Assembly (NCBI GenBank): GCA_947499005.1
Contig: CANMML010000009.1
Coordinates: forward strand, 1 to 64,000
Origin: an uncultured Aquimarina sp.
Lineage (GTDB): Bacteria > Bacteroidota > Bacteroidia > Flavobacteriales > Flavobacteriaceae
Direction of reading: 5' to 3'
Length of the DNA stretch: 64,000 nt
Shown here: piece after piece, positions 1-10,881 of the stretch
Position numbering within the stretch: position 1 is the first letter of the stretch
How the letters are laid out: each line of letters begins with the position of its first letter
Notes under the pieces: model-generated
The model's database searches: none
What the model saw: the letters and a program-made list of their open reading frames with translations, nothing else
What the model was told of the DNA's origin: nothing
Made by a program: the position numbers and the translations under genes

Positions 1-72
1 GAAATCTTAAAATCAACCAAAAGCTAAGAAATACTAGAACTCAATCAAAATTTTTAAATCCTAATGCATAAT

Positions 73-1068
73 TCAGGATAAAATAATTTTTTCAACAACA
101 GTCTCCCCAGCAAATGTCATCCTCAAAATATAAACTCCCTTTGAAAAGGCAGTAGTATCGACAACACTTTCTGTTGTACTAAAAACCAAAGCTCCGCTGA
201 GGTCATACAACTCTAAGGCGATCAAATTAGATTTACTATTTTCAACAACAAGCTGAGTATCTGATAAAGACCATTTAATAGCACTTTCTTGTAGTGTATT
301 GTCAGAAATGCTAAGTGTAGGATCATTAGCTTCTGTAACACTTTTAAACCCTGTCCAACCTGCGTCAATATAGGCTTGTGTAGTACCTGCTGGTATCACT
401 AAATCTATATCTCCTCTTGTGATATCTCTTGAAGGTATAGGAAAACTAGAAGGATTAACTATTTCAGAAATTATAGAAGTTAAAGCGTTACCTTTAAATC
501 CTTGAGTGTCTATTGAGGTATTACTACGCAATGTTATACTAGTAAGTCGAACTGACTCAAAAGCACTAAAACCTATGCTGACAAGACTTTCAGGGAAAAT
601 GACCTCAGACAAATTACCGTTTTCTCTAAAAGCCTCTCTACCTATAGTCGTTAATCCCTCTGATAAAATAAGTGTTCCAGACAAATTATTTCCCCAGAAA
701 GCAGCTTCTCCAATAACTTCTACACTTGTGGGTAATGAAAAGGTTGTTAAGGCATTATCCTCAAAAGCAGATCGGCCAATAGTCCTTAAAGAATTGGGAA
801 AAACTACATTTGTCAATCTAGTAACTAATGGAGAAAAGAAAAAAGCTTCATTACCCACTTCCACAACCGTATACGATTCCATATTAAAAGTAGCAGTTTC
901 AGGAATGGTAATACTGCTGCCCGAACCTCCACCAGTTATGGCAACTTCGTTAGGCGATAAAGCCGTAATTCTAAAATTAAAGCCTTGATCATTGAAGGTG
1001 GTCCCTACAGATTGAGAAAACAGGGATAGCGTACCTAATGTGAAAATGAATAGTATATATTTTTTCAT
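73..1068 (-). CDS. BspA-like leucine-rich repeat protein with T9SS sorting domain
   Basis: This 331-residue secreted protein starts with a signal peptide (about residues 1-20, ending near LFSQS). The middle (about 60-210) is a run of LRR_5 (BspA-like) repeats of about 23 residues, with the pattern 'LTxIGxxAFxxNxLTxxxLPxSV' recurring. The last 75 residues form a type A T9SS C-terminal sorting domain: the pattern 'LYDLSG..V', then 'GVYILRM' and a basic end 'VVEKIILS'. The protein is therefore expected to cross the outer membrane by T9SS and be attached to or released from the surface. It is the last gene of a minus-strand run of surface proteins and lies 83 nt behind the giant DUF285 protein. 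It belongs to the other BspA-like repeat family (LRR_5, not DUF285) and is the only member of this cluster with a classical T9SS tail. Its ligand is unknown. Confidence 0.9.
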   Translation of the reverse strand: MKKYILFIFTLGTLSLFSQSVGTTFNDQGFNFRITALSPNEVAITGGGSGSSITIPETATFNMESYTVVEVGNEAFFFSPLVTRLTNVVFPNSLRTIGRSAFEDNALTTFSLPTSVEVIGEAAFWGNNLSGTLILSEGLTTIGREAFRENGNLSEVIFPESLVSIGFSAFESVRLTSITLRSNTSIDTQGFKGNALTSIISEIVNPSSFPIPSRDITRGDIDLVIPAGTTQAYIDAGWTGFKSVTEANDPTLSISDNTLQESAIKWSLSDTQLVVENSKSNLIALELYDLSGALVFSTTESVVDTTAFSKGVYILRMTFAGETVVEKIILS

Positions 1069-1136
1069 AGTGATGATTTTACGATATTATTTTAAAAAAC
1101 AGAAAAGACGACAGCCCGCAGCTCGAAGCCCTTAGC

Positions 1137-1153
1137 AGGCAGCGAAGCTGCCT
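1137..1153. repeat. small GC-rich hairpin between two surface genes
   Basis: A perfect 7-bp stem (AGGCAGC / GCTGCCT) with a GAA loop sits immediately after the stop of the giant protein gene. There is no T-run, so it is a weak terminator candidate at best. Similar 'agcgaagc' and 'agcgtagc' motifs follow the stop codons of the other surface genes. Confidence 0.4.
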
Positions 1154-4100
1154 AAAACTGCTCCGCTTTTCCAATACAAGGAACCACAATACTATTGATA
1201 TCTGTATTTTGAATTTGTCCATTCATATCCGCATCACCTGCTTGATAACCGCTAGAACCTAGACTACCCGATAATATATTGATATCACTATTTTGTGTTT
1301 GACCATTTCCGTCTACATCACCTGCATAGATGGCATATTTTCCGTTTGCTAATTGTGTCACAGCGTTTAATCCTCCTTCAATAGTGGATGGGCTAGACGA
1401 AAAGTCAATTGGAACCGGTACACTATCAAAAATTATAGGGTCTTTAGAACGAATTGCCAAGTGATTTCTATGATTTACGACTACATAATAAGCACCTGAA
1501 TCGGCTTCAAACGAAATAGGAGAAACGCCATCAATATCAACCACATCCCCATCGCGTTGGAGTAGGGCAGAGCGCCCTTCGATAAGGATAGTACTATCGT
1601 TGGGATCACGTAATTCTACCCATACCCAATCTACGATGGTATCCCCAGCATTGCTGGTATTGTCTAAAACAGATTCTGAAGTTTTAATAGCATCGGAATA
1701 AGGAGAGGTTGATGGCATTACCGCCGTACTACGAAGATCGTCACGCATTAGCTGTTCTTCACCAGATTTAGGGTTTAGTGCAGCTCCTAATAAGTATACA
1801 TTAATTGCAGCCTTTTCTGTGCAACGTAAGCCTCCATCATTAATCGTCCACTTATAAGTATCACTTGTAAGTAGCGTTCTTGCGCCTTCTGCTAAACAAT
1901 AGGTAGCATTAGCATCCAAAGTTATATCAGTAGGTATTTGTGTTTCGCCATTGTCCAACGTTGCCCAACCGATCAGGGTAGCATCATAGTTTTCTTGCGA
2001 CATTCCTGTATTTGTTAGTATATCAGACATAAATTCAACTTTACTAATATCCCAATTGGCTACGTTTTCATTAAAGAGGTTACAATTTTCGAATATTCCA
2101 GTTGTATCTGTAATGGTACTCATATCCCAATTTCCTATTTGATCTTTTAAATCTTCTAAATTGGTACAGCCAGAAAACATAGAGCTTAGCGATCTAATTC
2201 CTGATAAATCGGGACTATCAATTGCATTTAATTTTAAGTTTGTACAACCCGCAAAGCTTGTAGATAAATGTGACCATTTTTGTGTACCCCATTGCTCTAT
2301 GGTTTGTAATCGGGCTTTTATACTAGGATCTATATTATTTCCATAGAAGATAGAAGGCATATTTCCTGTTACTTTTACGGTATAAGTTCCAGCTGATGTA
2401 TAGGTATGTGATATTGTAGATGTTACATCTGAACTGAAAGTTCCATCACCCCAATCGACATTGTAATCATGAGCTATAAATACATCAAATACAGGTATAA
2501 TAATGTCTTCTCCTGCACCAACAGACCATTTGGTAATAAAGGCATCTGTACAACTTTCTCCTTCATCGTTAATTACCCAGTTGTGAGTTTCTATTAGATG
2601 ATTTCTTGCGATGCTTCCAGTACAATAGCTATTGTCTATGTTCAATGCTTGTAAATCGGGTACATCATCAATACCATCATTACTAACGCCACTAGTGTCT
2701 GTAAACCAACCCATTAATAGTCTATCGTAATTAGCATCACTAAAACTCGTATTGCTAAATGTAGTAGTAAGGCTACCTAAATAAAAGCCATTAATTTCTA
2801 TAGCTCTGGACAAGTTACTTACGTCCCACCTACTAATATCTTGGTTAAAGGAATTGGCATTTTCAAACATAGACCCTATATTTTCTACCGAAGTTGTAGT
2901 CCAATTACTAATATCTTCATTAAAAACCGAGGTGTTTCTAAAAGTACCAAACATGTTTTTTATACTGCTTACATCCCACTGACCCATGCGATCTTTTTCG
3001 TCGCTAAAAGCCGTTGCGCTTGCAAACATTTGTTGAATACTTGTTGCTTGTGATAAATTGGGAATATCATCAGCTCTTAGTTTTAGGTTAGCACATCCTT
3101 TAAAGGCACTATCCATAGAAGCCCATTGTTGTGTCCCCCATTGATTGATTGCTCTAATTTTATCTTTATCGCCCGAGTTGTTGAAAAATATTCTAGGGAA
3201 AGATCCTGTGATTTTTACTTGTATGATATGACTTGTTTTTATATTAAGGGTATATGTATGCGTTGCATTTCCAGTAAAACCGTTTTCAACAGTTCCATCC
3301 CCCCAATCTACGGTATACAAATATCCATCACCCAAAGTAGGAATTTCGATACTTTGATCTCCAACTGTTATAGACCAGTTAGTTATAAAAGCAGATTCGT
3401 TTTCACAGGCGCTTTCTGCATTTTCTAAAATATTCCACTGGTATGTCGTATCTAACTCATTTCTCTCAAAAGCAGCGGCACAATAGGTTAATCCTTCATC
3501 CGAAAAACTTACGTTAGTAGGTATCGTTGTTTCTCCTTGATCTAATGTTGCCCACCCCTTTAAGGTAGCATCATAATTTTCAGTAGAAAACCCTATGCTA
3601 CCTTTAAAAATATCGGTGAAGTTAGTCACCTTACTAATATCCCAATCACCTAAACTCTGATCGAAACGTTTTGTACTAGAAAAAGCCCCTACAGCAGATT
3701 CTAAATTACTTGTATCCCATTGATCTAAGGGCTCATTAAAGTCTTCGGTACTTGAAAACATATAATCGATACTTTGTACCGAACTTACATTCCACGTATT
3801 GATGTTTTCTAGCATGTAAGCATTTCGGAACATGCTATCCATTGATAAAACAGCACCTGTATTCCAGTTTCCTAAATTGCCACCATTATCAACACAAGCC
3901 CCATTTTCAAACATACTTACCATAGAGGTGACAATGCTTAGGTCAGGAGCATCAGTAGCATTTATTTCTAAAGCAGAACATCCTTTAAAGGCGCTTTCCA
4001 TGGAAGTCCATTGGTTATTTCCCCATTGTTCTATGGTTTGAATTTTTCTACGATCTGCATTTCCATTGAAACGGATCTGCTGAAAGTCTCCTAAGACACG

Positions 4101-7100
4101 GATAGTGTAAGTCCCAGGTGTTACATAAGTGTGGTAAGCTTCCTCAGATTCGTTGGTGATCGTACCATCGCCCCAATCGACATCAAAATCCAACCCAGTA
4201 CCAGGAACAGGAATCACTATTTCTTCGTTACTATTGTTGATGTTCCAAGTGGTGATAAAGGCTTCAGAAAGGTCACAAGACGCTCCTCCATCTGAAATGC
4301 TCCAATTTAAACCATTAGGATCAGTTAAAGTATCACGGGCAGTTTCTCCAAAACAATAGGTAACATTAAATGCCAAAAGATGTAAAGCACTTGGTGTATT
4401 AGGGTTTGCTGCCCAGCCGATTAATGTTGCATCATAATTAGTGGTAGAAATCCCACTATTGTTTAATATACCACTAATATCTGTTACTTTCTCTAGATTC
4501 CAAGCTCCTAAATTTTGATCAAAATTTTCGGTATCTATTAACATACTATTCATAGTAATGGTACCCGTAACATGTTCTCCTATGTTCCAACTGCTGATAT
4601 TCTGATTAAAACCTACAGCTCCTAAAAGCATTGTACTAAAATTAACAACCTTACCTACATCCCAAGTACTAATATTTCCATTAAAATTTGTAGCATGGGT
4701 AAACATAAACCCCATATTGGTGATGTTAGAAGTATCCCAATTTGAAAAATCGGGTGATTGTAAATTAGAACAATTTCGAAACATCTGACTTAATGAAGTC
4801 ACATTTGATAAGTCTGGAGCATCTGTTGCTAACACTCTTAAATTATTACATCTCAGGAAAGCTCCATCCATAGTTCTCCATGCAATAGTTCCCCATTGTT
4901 CTACAGTTCTAAGTTGTCTTGCACTATGCAAATTCTTGAAGGATGAAAATCGTGGGAAATCACCCATGATTTTTATAGTATGTGTTTTGGCTACTTTATA
5001 TACATGTATTGCATCTTCGGTTAAACCTGTTTCAATAGTTCCATCTCCCCAGTCTACCGTATAATTATAGCCTCCACCTGTTGTGGGTATGGTAATATTT
5101 TCGTCAGCCATTGTGGTTTCCCAAGTAGTAATAAAGGCATCAGAGAGATCACAACTAGCCCCATTATCATTAATCGTCCAATTAAGACCGTTATCATCTG
5201 TGAGGAAGTTTTTAGCTTCGAGACCAAAACAATATTGGCTGGTCCCTGCATTTAGTGCAATTCCTGAAGGAATTTGAGTTTCTCCAACAGTTAAGGTTGC
5301 CCAACCGATTAGTGTAGTATCATAATTTTCAGAAGAAAGTCCAGCGCCAAAGAACATTTCGGACATATCTACCATATTAGAGATATCCCAAGCTCCAAGT
5401 GGTTGGTCAAAGTCTTTATTGAATAAGAACATGGTTTTAACCGATGCTACTTTACTCATATCCCATGTGCTAATATCTTGATTAAAAAGACTATTCGCAC
5501 CCAAAAACATCCCTTCCATATTGATGGTTCCTGTAGCATACTCACCAATATTCCAGCTTCCAATAGGCTGGTTAAATGCACAACGGTTAAACATATTGCT
5601 AAAGTCAGTGACCTTACCTACATTCCACGAAGTAATATTTTCGTCGAATATTGTGGCACTGTAGAACATACTTGACATATTGGTAACCGAACTGACATCC
5701 CAAATATCCATTTGTTTTCCGTTATCTACCAACTTCTTACAATTTTTAAACATATTTTTGAGACTGGTAACACCACTTAAATTCGGAGTATCAATCGCAT
5801 TTAGTTCTAAATTAGAGCAGTTATTAAAGGCATCTTCCATAGAAGCCCAAGGATTGTTTCCCCATTGTTCAATGCTTTTAATTTTAGCTTTGTCGCCCGT
5901 ATTATTGAAATAGATTCTTGGGAAATCTCCTTTAATGCGTACGGTATAGGTTTTTACGCTATTATATTCATGTGTTGCATTTCCTGTATGTCCAAAAGAA
6001 GCAGTACCGTCTCCCCAGTCTACATCGTAGTGGTACCCATTACCTGTGGTGGGTATGGTAATACTTTCGTTGGCAGATGTGGTTTCCCAAGTGGTTATAA
6101 AAAAATCAGTAGTGTTACATGCTAATCTTCCACCATCAGTAATCACCCAACGATACGGATCTGAAGTCAATAGTTCTTTAGCAGCAGCTCCAAAACAATA
6201 CATACTGTTTCCTGCATCGAATGTAAGTTCTATAGGAATTGCTGTTTCCGATGCATTCAAAGTAGCCCAACCAATTAAGGTATTGTCGTAATTTTCTTTG
6301 GAAAGTGTAACGCCTCCAAACATTAGCTCCATATTAGTGGCATTACTAATGTCCCATCTTCCTAGATTGTAATCGAAACTAAGGGTGTTGTAAAACATTT
6401 GGTTAAAGTTGCTCACTCGACTCACATCCCAATTGCTTAAATCAGCATTGAAGTTTTTAGCATTTTTAAACATACTATACATTTCGATGTTCTGTGTATC
6501 GGTTACAAATTCACCTACATTCCAACCACTGATGTCCTGATTGAAAAGGTGTATACGATCATCTGCAGTTAAAAACATTTGTGCGAAGTTTGTACACTTT
6601 CCAACATTCCAATCCGAAATATCTTGATTGAAATTAATGGCATGATGAAATATTCCTCTTAAACTATTCGCATTAGAAACATCCCATTGATCTAAGGGTT
6701 GATTGAAGTTAGGGCACGAAATGAACATTCTGTAGAAACTTCTAACGTTACTTACATCCCAACTATTTAAGTTTCCTGTAGTATTAATGTTAGTATCGGC
6801 AAACATGTTATTTAAGACCGTCACCTTGGATAAATCAGGAGCACCTGCATCGTCTGAAATAGTAAGCTTAGAACATCCAAAAAATGCATTTTGCATGCTT
6901 GTCCACTTTATCGTTCCCCATTGATCTATAGATAGAATTTTGTCTTTATCAACTGCCAAGTTGCTAAAATAAATTCTAGGGAAATCTCCCCATATCTTTA
7001 TTTGATATTGTTTTGGGTTATCATACTGATGTACAGCATCGGTGGTTTTGTTATTTTCAATAGTACCATCACCCCAGTCGATGGTATAATTGTAGCCAGG

Positions 7101-10100
7101 TCCTGTAGTTGGAATAGTGATACTTTCATCGGGAGAGGTGGTTTCCCAAGTGGTGATAAAGGCTGTGGAATCATCGTTACATCCTTGTCCCCCATCACTA
7201 ATTCCCCAGTTTTTATCAATATCTAGAAAAGTTCTATCTGCTTCAGCGGCACAATATTGAACTCCTGCAGCTCCTAATTGTAAGTCATTAGGCGTGTTCG
7301 GATTATTAGCCCAGCCTTCTAAAATGGCATCGTAATTTGTAGAGCTTAATCCACTGTTATTGAATATTCCAGATATGCTATTCGCATTATTGATATCCCA
7401 ACCTCCTAAATTGGTATCAAATACGGTTGCGCCTTCAAATGCTCTGGTAAAATCTGAAATATTACTCACATCCCAGTACTGCATTTGCCCTCCGTTATCT
7501 ACTAGCTTTTTGCAGTTTCTAAAAGCTTCATAAAAAGTAGTTACATTGGATAAATCAGGTGTGTCTGTTGCATTAATTACTACATTATCCATACCAGAAA
7601 AGGCTTTGCTAAAAGACCTGAATTTAGCAGCTCCCCATTGTTCTACAGATAGCATTTTGTCTGAAACCAATTGATAATTAGCAAATAATTGCCCAATGGC
7701 ACCCGATACTGTTACTTCATAAATACCAGGCGAAGCATAGGTGTGGCTACGTATTCCCTCTTCTGTAGTAGTTCCATCACCCCAGTCTACGCTAAATCTA
7801 TTCCCTGATCCAGATGTTCGAAATTGAATGCCTTCATTAGCACTTTTTGTTTCCCATTTGGTAATAAATTTATCTTCTTCAGTACATAGTAAACCGCCAT
7901 CTGTAATGGTCCATTCATTTTGCGACGTTAGTATAAAGCGAACATAGGCACTAATACAATAGTTACTAGTTCCTGCATCTAAAATAATATCGGTAGGAAT
8001 TTGTGTTTCCCCTGCATCTAAGGTTGCCCAACCTAATAAGGTAGTATCATAATTTGCACTGCTTAATCCTGCATTTTCAAACATGTTATCCATACCCCTA
8101 AAATCCCCTGTTTGTGCAGAGCTAATATCCCAGTCTCCTAAACTCTGGTCAAACGCTGTTGCTCCGTTAAACATGGATTCAAAGTTTCTTACTTTGCTCA
8201 CATCCCAGTTAGAAAGGTCTTGATTAAAACTTGTAGCATTCCTAAATACGCCTAAAGAAAACTCTAAGTTGTTAAAGGTCCAATTGCCAATAGGTTGGTT
8301 GAAAACTGAGTTATTGGCAAACATATTAATGATTTCTGTGGCAGCCTCCATATTCCAACCACTGATGTCGCTATTCATGTTAGTGCCTTCAAAAGAATTA
8401 GAAAAATTAGTAATAGTACGTACATCCCAATCTTTTAATGAATTGTTTACATCTTCAAAGGCTGTTGCATTTTGGAATGCTTGTACCATGTTTGTAGCCT
8501 CGGATAAATCAGGAACATCTGTAGCATAAAGCTTTACATTAGAGCATCCTGAAAAAGCAGCTATTAAATCGCTCCATTTGTTGGTTCCCCATTGGTCTAT
8601 AGCGATGATTTTATCTTTTCCGTCTCTATTAAAGAAAGACATCTGAGAAAAATCCCCATAAATTTTTACGGTATAGGTGCCCGGAGCATCGTAGGTATGT
8701 GATGTACTGCCTGTAAAGCCAGATTCAATAGTATCGTCTCCCCAATCTACGGTATAATTATCGTTAGGCCCCAACATATATATGGGAATACTTAAATCAT
8801 CGGCGGTTACGGTCCATTTGGTGATGAACTTATCTTCTTCAGGGCAATCATGTCCACCGTCTGTAATCGTCCAGCCGATAGGAGCTGTTGTTAATATACT
8901 TCTTGCTGTTTGATCGCAGTAGTTACTATTTCCTCCATGGAATGTAATATCTGTAGGGATTTTTGTTTCTCCTGGGGATAAAGTTGCCCAACCTTGAAGT
9001 GTAGCTTCATAATTTTCTATTGAAAGCCCGGCATCTAAAAACATTTCTTGCATTTTTGTGACCTCAGAAATATCTAAAGAGGCTAATGACTGATCGAAAG
9101 CTGTTGCTCCTCGAAACATTTCATTAAAATTTACATCAAAGACGGAATTTTTTCCAATACTCCATGAAGCTATATTTTGATTAAATGAAGAAGCATTATA
9201 GAACATTTGAAAAAAGTTGTTTGCTTTATTAGCATCCCAACTAGATATATCTTGATTAAAACTATTAGCATCACTAAACATCCTCATAAAAACGGCTACA
9301 TTACTAGTATTCCAGTTTGAAATATTTCCATTAAATTTAGTAGCTCCATTAAACATGTCTTTCATATTCTCGATGGTCGAAGTATCCCAATTCGAAAAAT
9401 CTGGAGTTTCTAAAGACGTACACAATTGAAACATCCCTTCTAATCTTGTAGTATTCGAAAGGTCTGGGGCATCGGTTGCAACTACTCGAAGGTTCGAACA
9501 ACGCGTAAAGGCCTTCCACATGTCAGTCCATTGAATGGCACCCCATTGATCTATAGATTTAATTTTCTCGCGATCTATACTATTAACAAAGCTAACCCTA
9601 TCAAGGTTTCCGTAAATTTTTATTGTGTACTCTTTAGGGTCGTTATATATGTGACTAGCAGTGAATTTGTGTCCAGTAGTGATTTCTCCATCACCCCATT
9701 CAACAGTATAATATCTACGCCCTAATATTGGAATCGTAATTTGTTCGTTTACTTTAGTCGTTTCCCATGTGGATATAAATTTATCTTCTTCATTACATTC
9801 GTGTATAGCTCCTTTAAAAGTCCAACGGTAATCGTTTGCCAAAATAACTTTTGCGCTAGTATCACAATAAGTAACTCCATCCGCATCAATTGTGATATTT
9901 TGTGGAATTTGAGTTTCACCTGTATCTAAAGTTGCCCAACCCAGTAAGGTTTTTTCATAATTGGTAGCAGAAAGGTTTGAGTTAGAAAATAGATCCGTCA
10001 TATTTTCCATACTCGAAATATCCCAATTACTTAAATCACCATTAAATGTGGAGTTTGAAAAAGCTTCAGAAGCATTAGTTACTTTTGAAACATCCCAGTT

Positions 10101-10649
10101 TGTAACATTAGGTTGAGTTCTTGTGTTTTTAAAAATCCCAGATATATTTTCGATGTTACTGGTATCCCAACTAGATAAACGTCCAAGTGAACTTAGGTTT
10201 CTGATATCACTAAACATTTCAGACATATCCGTAACATTGCTTAAGTTAGGAGTATCGTCTGCAAGGATAATAAGACTTGCAATTCCTGCAAAAGCTCTCT
10301 GCATACTCCTCCATGGCTGAGTACCCCATTGGTTAATTCTTAATTGTCGGCTACTATCATTATAGGTACCATTAAAATATATTTGCGGAAAGCTTCCTGT
10401 AATTTTTATTTCAAATAATCTTACTACAGTACTCTGATAGCTATAGGTGTGAGAAATATCTCTTGTGACATTGGTATCCGTATTACCATCTCCCCAATCT
10501 ACAGTATAATTGTATCCATCTCCAAAGGTAGGTATGGTAAACGTTTGACCATTTGGAATGTTGGTCTCAATAATAAATGCATCATTCTGGGCAATTGCAG
10601 AAATGTATACAGCACTCATAAAAAGTAAAAAGAAGTAAAGCTGTTTCAT
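1152..10649 (-). CDS. Giant BspA-type surface protein, ten PKD + DUF285 modules, dockerin-like C-terminus
   Basis: This is a 3165-residue secreted protein. After a signal peptide (MKQLYFFLLFMSAVYISAIAQ region) come ten tandem modules of roughly 290 residues. Each opens with a PKD-like strand set carrying 'VDWGDG' and a following 'HTY', continues with 'IEQWG..W..M..AF..C..L...A.D.PDLS', then DUF285 (BspA family) repeats of the type 'MF..A..FNQDIS.WDVS', and closes with 'NYD.TL.GWATL..GETQIP', a 'YC' and a final 'W.I.DGG..C'. After module 10 the protein has a cassette with 'VDWVWVELRD', 'RSALLQRDGDVVDIDGVSP' and 'YYVVVNHRNHLAIR', then two dockerin-like calcium loops (GDVDGNGQ and GDADMNGQ), ending GKAEQF. 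There is no canonical T9SS tail. DUF285 proteins are adhesins or surface antigens in other bacteria; the role here is inferred. A -7 box lies 28 nt upstream. Confidence 0.92.
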   Translation of the reverse strand: MKQLYFFLLFMSAVYISAIAQNDAFIIETNIPNGQTFTIPTFGDGYNYTVDWGDGNTDTNVTRDISHTYSYQSTVVRLFEIKITGSFPQIYFNGTYNDSSRQLRINQWGTQPWRSMQRAFAGIASLIILADDTPNLSNVTDMSEMFSDIRNLSSLGRLSSWDTSNIENISGIFKNTRTQPNVTNWDVSKVTNASEAFSNSTFNGDLSNWDISSMENMTDLFSNSNLSATNYEKTLLGWATLDTGETQIPQNITIDADGVTYCDTSAKVILANDYRWTFKGAIHECNEEDKFISTWETTKVNEQITIPILGRRYYTVEWGDGEITTGHKFTASHIYNDPKEYTIKIYGNLDRVSFVNSIDREKIKSIDQWGAIQWTDMWKAFTRCSNLRVVATDAPDLSNTTRLEGMFQLCTSLETPDFSNWDTSTIENMKDMFNGATKFNGNISNWNTSNVAVFMRMFSDANSFNQDISSWDANKANNFFQMFYNASSFNQNIASWSIGKNSVFDVNFNEMFRGATAFDQSLASLDISEVTKMQEMFLDAGLSIENYEATLQGWATLSPGETKIPTDITFHGGNSNYCDQTARSILTTAPIGWTITDGGHDCPEEDKFITKWTVTADDLSIPIYMLGPNDNYTVDWGDDTIESGFTGSTSHTYDAPGTYTVKIYGDFSQMSFFNRDGKDKIIAIDQWGTNKWSDLIAAFSGCSNVKLYATDVPDLSEATNMVQAFQNATAFEDVNNSLKDWDVRTITNFSNSFEGTNMNSDISGWNMEAATEIINMFANNSVFNQPIGNWTFNNLEFSLGVFRNATSFNQDLSNWDVSKVRNFESMFNGATAFDQSLGDWDISSAQTGDFRGMDNMFENAGLSSANYDTTLLGWATLDAGETQIPTDIILDAGTSNYCISAYVRFILTSQNEWTITDGGLLCTEEDKFITKWETKSANEGIQFRTSGSGNRFSVDWGDGTTTEEGIRSHTYASPGIYEVTVSGAIGQLFANYQLVSDKMLSVEQWGAAKFRSFSKAFSGMDNVVINATDTPDLSNVTTFYEAFRNCKKLVDNGGQMQYWDVSNISDFTRAFEGATVFDTNLGGWDINNANSISGIFNNSGLSSTNYDAILEGWANNPNTPNDLQLGAAGVQYCAAEADRTFLDIDKNWGISDGGQGCNDDSTAFITTWETTSPDESITIPTTGPGYNYTIDWGDGTIENNKTTDAVHQYDNPKQYQIKIWGDFPRIYFSNLAVDKDKILSIDQWGTIKWTSMQNAFFGCSKLTISDDAGAPDLSKVTVLNNMFADTNINTTGNLNSWDVSNVRSFYRMFISCPNFNQPLDQWDVSNANSLRGIFHHAINFNQDISDWNVGKCTNFAQMFLTADDRIHLFNQDISGWNVGEFVTDTQNIEMYSMFKNAKNFNADLSNWDVSRVSNFNQMFYNTLSFDYNLGRWDISNATNMELMFGGVTLSKENYDNTLIGWATLNASETAIPIELTFDAGNSMYCFGAAAKELLTSDPYRWVITDGGRLACNTTDFFITTWETTSANESITIPTTGNGYHYDVDWGDGTASFGHTGNATHEYNSVKTYTVRIKGDFPRIYFNNTGDKAKIKSIEQWGNNPWASMEDAFNNCSNLELNAIDTPNLSGVTSLKNMFKNCKKLVDNGKQMDIWDVSSVTNMSSMFYSATIFDENITSWNVGKVTDFSNMFNRCAFNQPIGSWNIGEYATGTINMEGMFLGANSLFNQDISTWDMSKVASVKTMFLFNKDFDQPLGAWDISNMVDMSEMFFGAGLSSENYDTTLIGWATLTVGETQIPSGIALNAGTSQYCFGLEAKNFLTDDNGLNWTINDNGASCDLSDAFITTWETTMADENITIPTTGGGYNYTVDWGDGTIETGLTEDAIHVYKVAKTHTIKIMGDFPRFSSFKNLHSARQLRTVEQWGTIAWRTMDGAFLRCNNLRVLATDAPDLSNVTSLSQMFRNCSNLQSPDFSNWDTSNITNMGFMFTHATNFNGNISTWDVGKVVNFSTMLLGAVGFNQNISSWNIGEHVTGTITMNSMLIDTENFDQNLGAWNLEKVTDISGILNNSGISTTNYDATLIGWAANPNTPSALHLLAFNVTYCFGETARDTLTDPNGLNWSISDGGASCDLSEAFITTWNINNSNEEIVIPVPGTGLDFDVDWGDGTITNESEEAYHTYVTPGTYTIRVLGDFQQIRFNGNADRRKIQTIEQWGNNQWTSMESAFKGCSALEINATDAPDLSIVTSMVSMFENGACVDNGGNLGNWNTGAVLSMDSMFRNAYMLENINTWNVSSVQSIDYMFSSTEDFNEPLDQWDTSNLESAVGAFSSTKRFDQSLGDWDISKVTNFTDIFKGSIGFSTENYDATLKGWATLDQGETTIPTNVSFSDEGLTYCAAAFERNELDTTYQWNILENAESACENESAFITNWSITVGDQSIEIPTLGDGYLYTVDWGDGTVENGFTGNATHTYTLNIKTSHIIQVKITGSFPRIFFNNSGDKDKIRAINQWGTQQWASMDSAFKGCANLKLRADDIPNLSQATSIQQMFASATAFSDEKDRMGQWDVSSIKNMFGTFRNTSVFNEDISNWTTTSVENIGSMFENANSFNQDISRWDVSNLSRAIEINGFYLGSLTTTFSNTSFSDANYDRLLMGWFTDTSGVSNDGIDDVPDLQALNIDNSYCTGSIARNHLIETHNWVINDEGESCTDAFITKWSVGAGEDIIIPVFDVFIAHDYNVDWGDGTFSSDVTSTISHTYTSAGTYTVKVTGNMPSIFYGNNIDPSIKARLQTIEQWGTQKWSHLSTSFAGCTNLKLNAIDSPDLSGIRSLSSMFSGCTNLEDLKDQIGNWDMSTITDTTGIFENCNLFNENVANWDISKVEFMSDILTNTGMSQENYDATLIGWATLDNGETQIPTDITLDANATYCLAEGARTLLTSDTYKWTINDGGLRCTEKAAINVYLLGAALNPKSGEEQLMRDDLRSTAVMPSTSPYSDAIKTSESVLDNTSNAGDTIVDWVWVELRDPNDSTILIEGRSALLQRDGDVVDIDGVSPISFEADSGAYYVVVNHRNHLAIRSKDPIIFDSVPVPIDFSSSPSTIEGGLNAVTQLANGKYAIYAGDVDGNGQTQNSDINILSGSLGSSGYQAGDADMNGQIQNTDINSIVVPCIGKAEQF

Positions 10650-10677
10650 AGTTTTGGCTGGGTTTATAACGACTATA

Positions 10678-10685
10678 CAAAGTTA
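10678..10685 (-). promoter_or_regulatory. -7 promoter box of the 3165-residue surface gene
   Basis: On the minus strand this reads TAACTTTG, an exact match to the Bacteroidetes TAnnTTTG -7 element, 28 nt before the ATG. The same box at the same spacing precedes the 1465-residue paralogue. Confidence 0.7.
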
Positions 10686-10765
10686 AAAAATGGATGAGGT
10701 GAGTAGGTTATCTGTATGCTTTATTTGGGTCGTTGAAGCCCTTGTATTTATAGGGTTTAACAGGG

Positions 10766-10784
10766 TGTGCCCGCATTTGTACCC
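10766..10784. promoter_or_regulatory. Tandem direct-repeat regulatory site, copy A
   Basis: TGTGCCC (10766-10772) and TGTACCC (10778-10784) are separated by GCATT, so the half-sites repeat every 12 bp. The site lies about 80 bp upstream of the -7 box of the 3165-residue gene, a position typical of an activator site. Matching sites occur at 15671-15689 and 20465-20483. Confidence 0.6.
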
Positions 10785-10881
10785 TATGTGTAACCACCTG
10801 AAAGTGGAGTTATTGGGAGTTTTGTTTTATGTCATTAGCCTTAAACATATCAATCCGAAATTAGTTGACAAACACTATTAG

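Noticed and set aside
506..988. 160-codon open frame on the plus strand
   Set aside because: It is a shadow of the LRR protein on the minus strand. Its composition follows the opposite frame and it has no recognisable domain.
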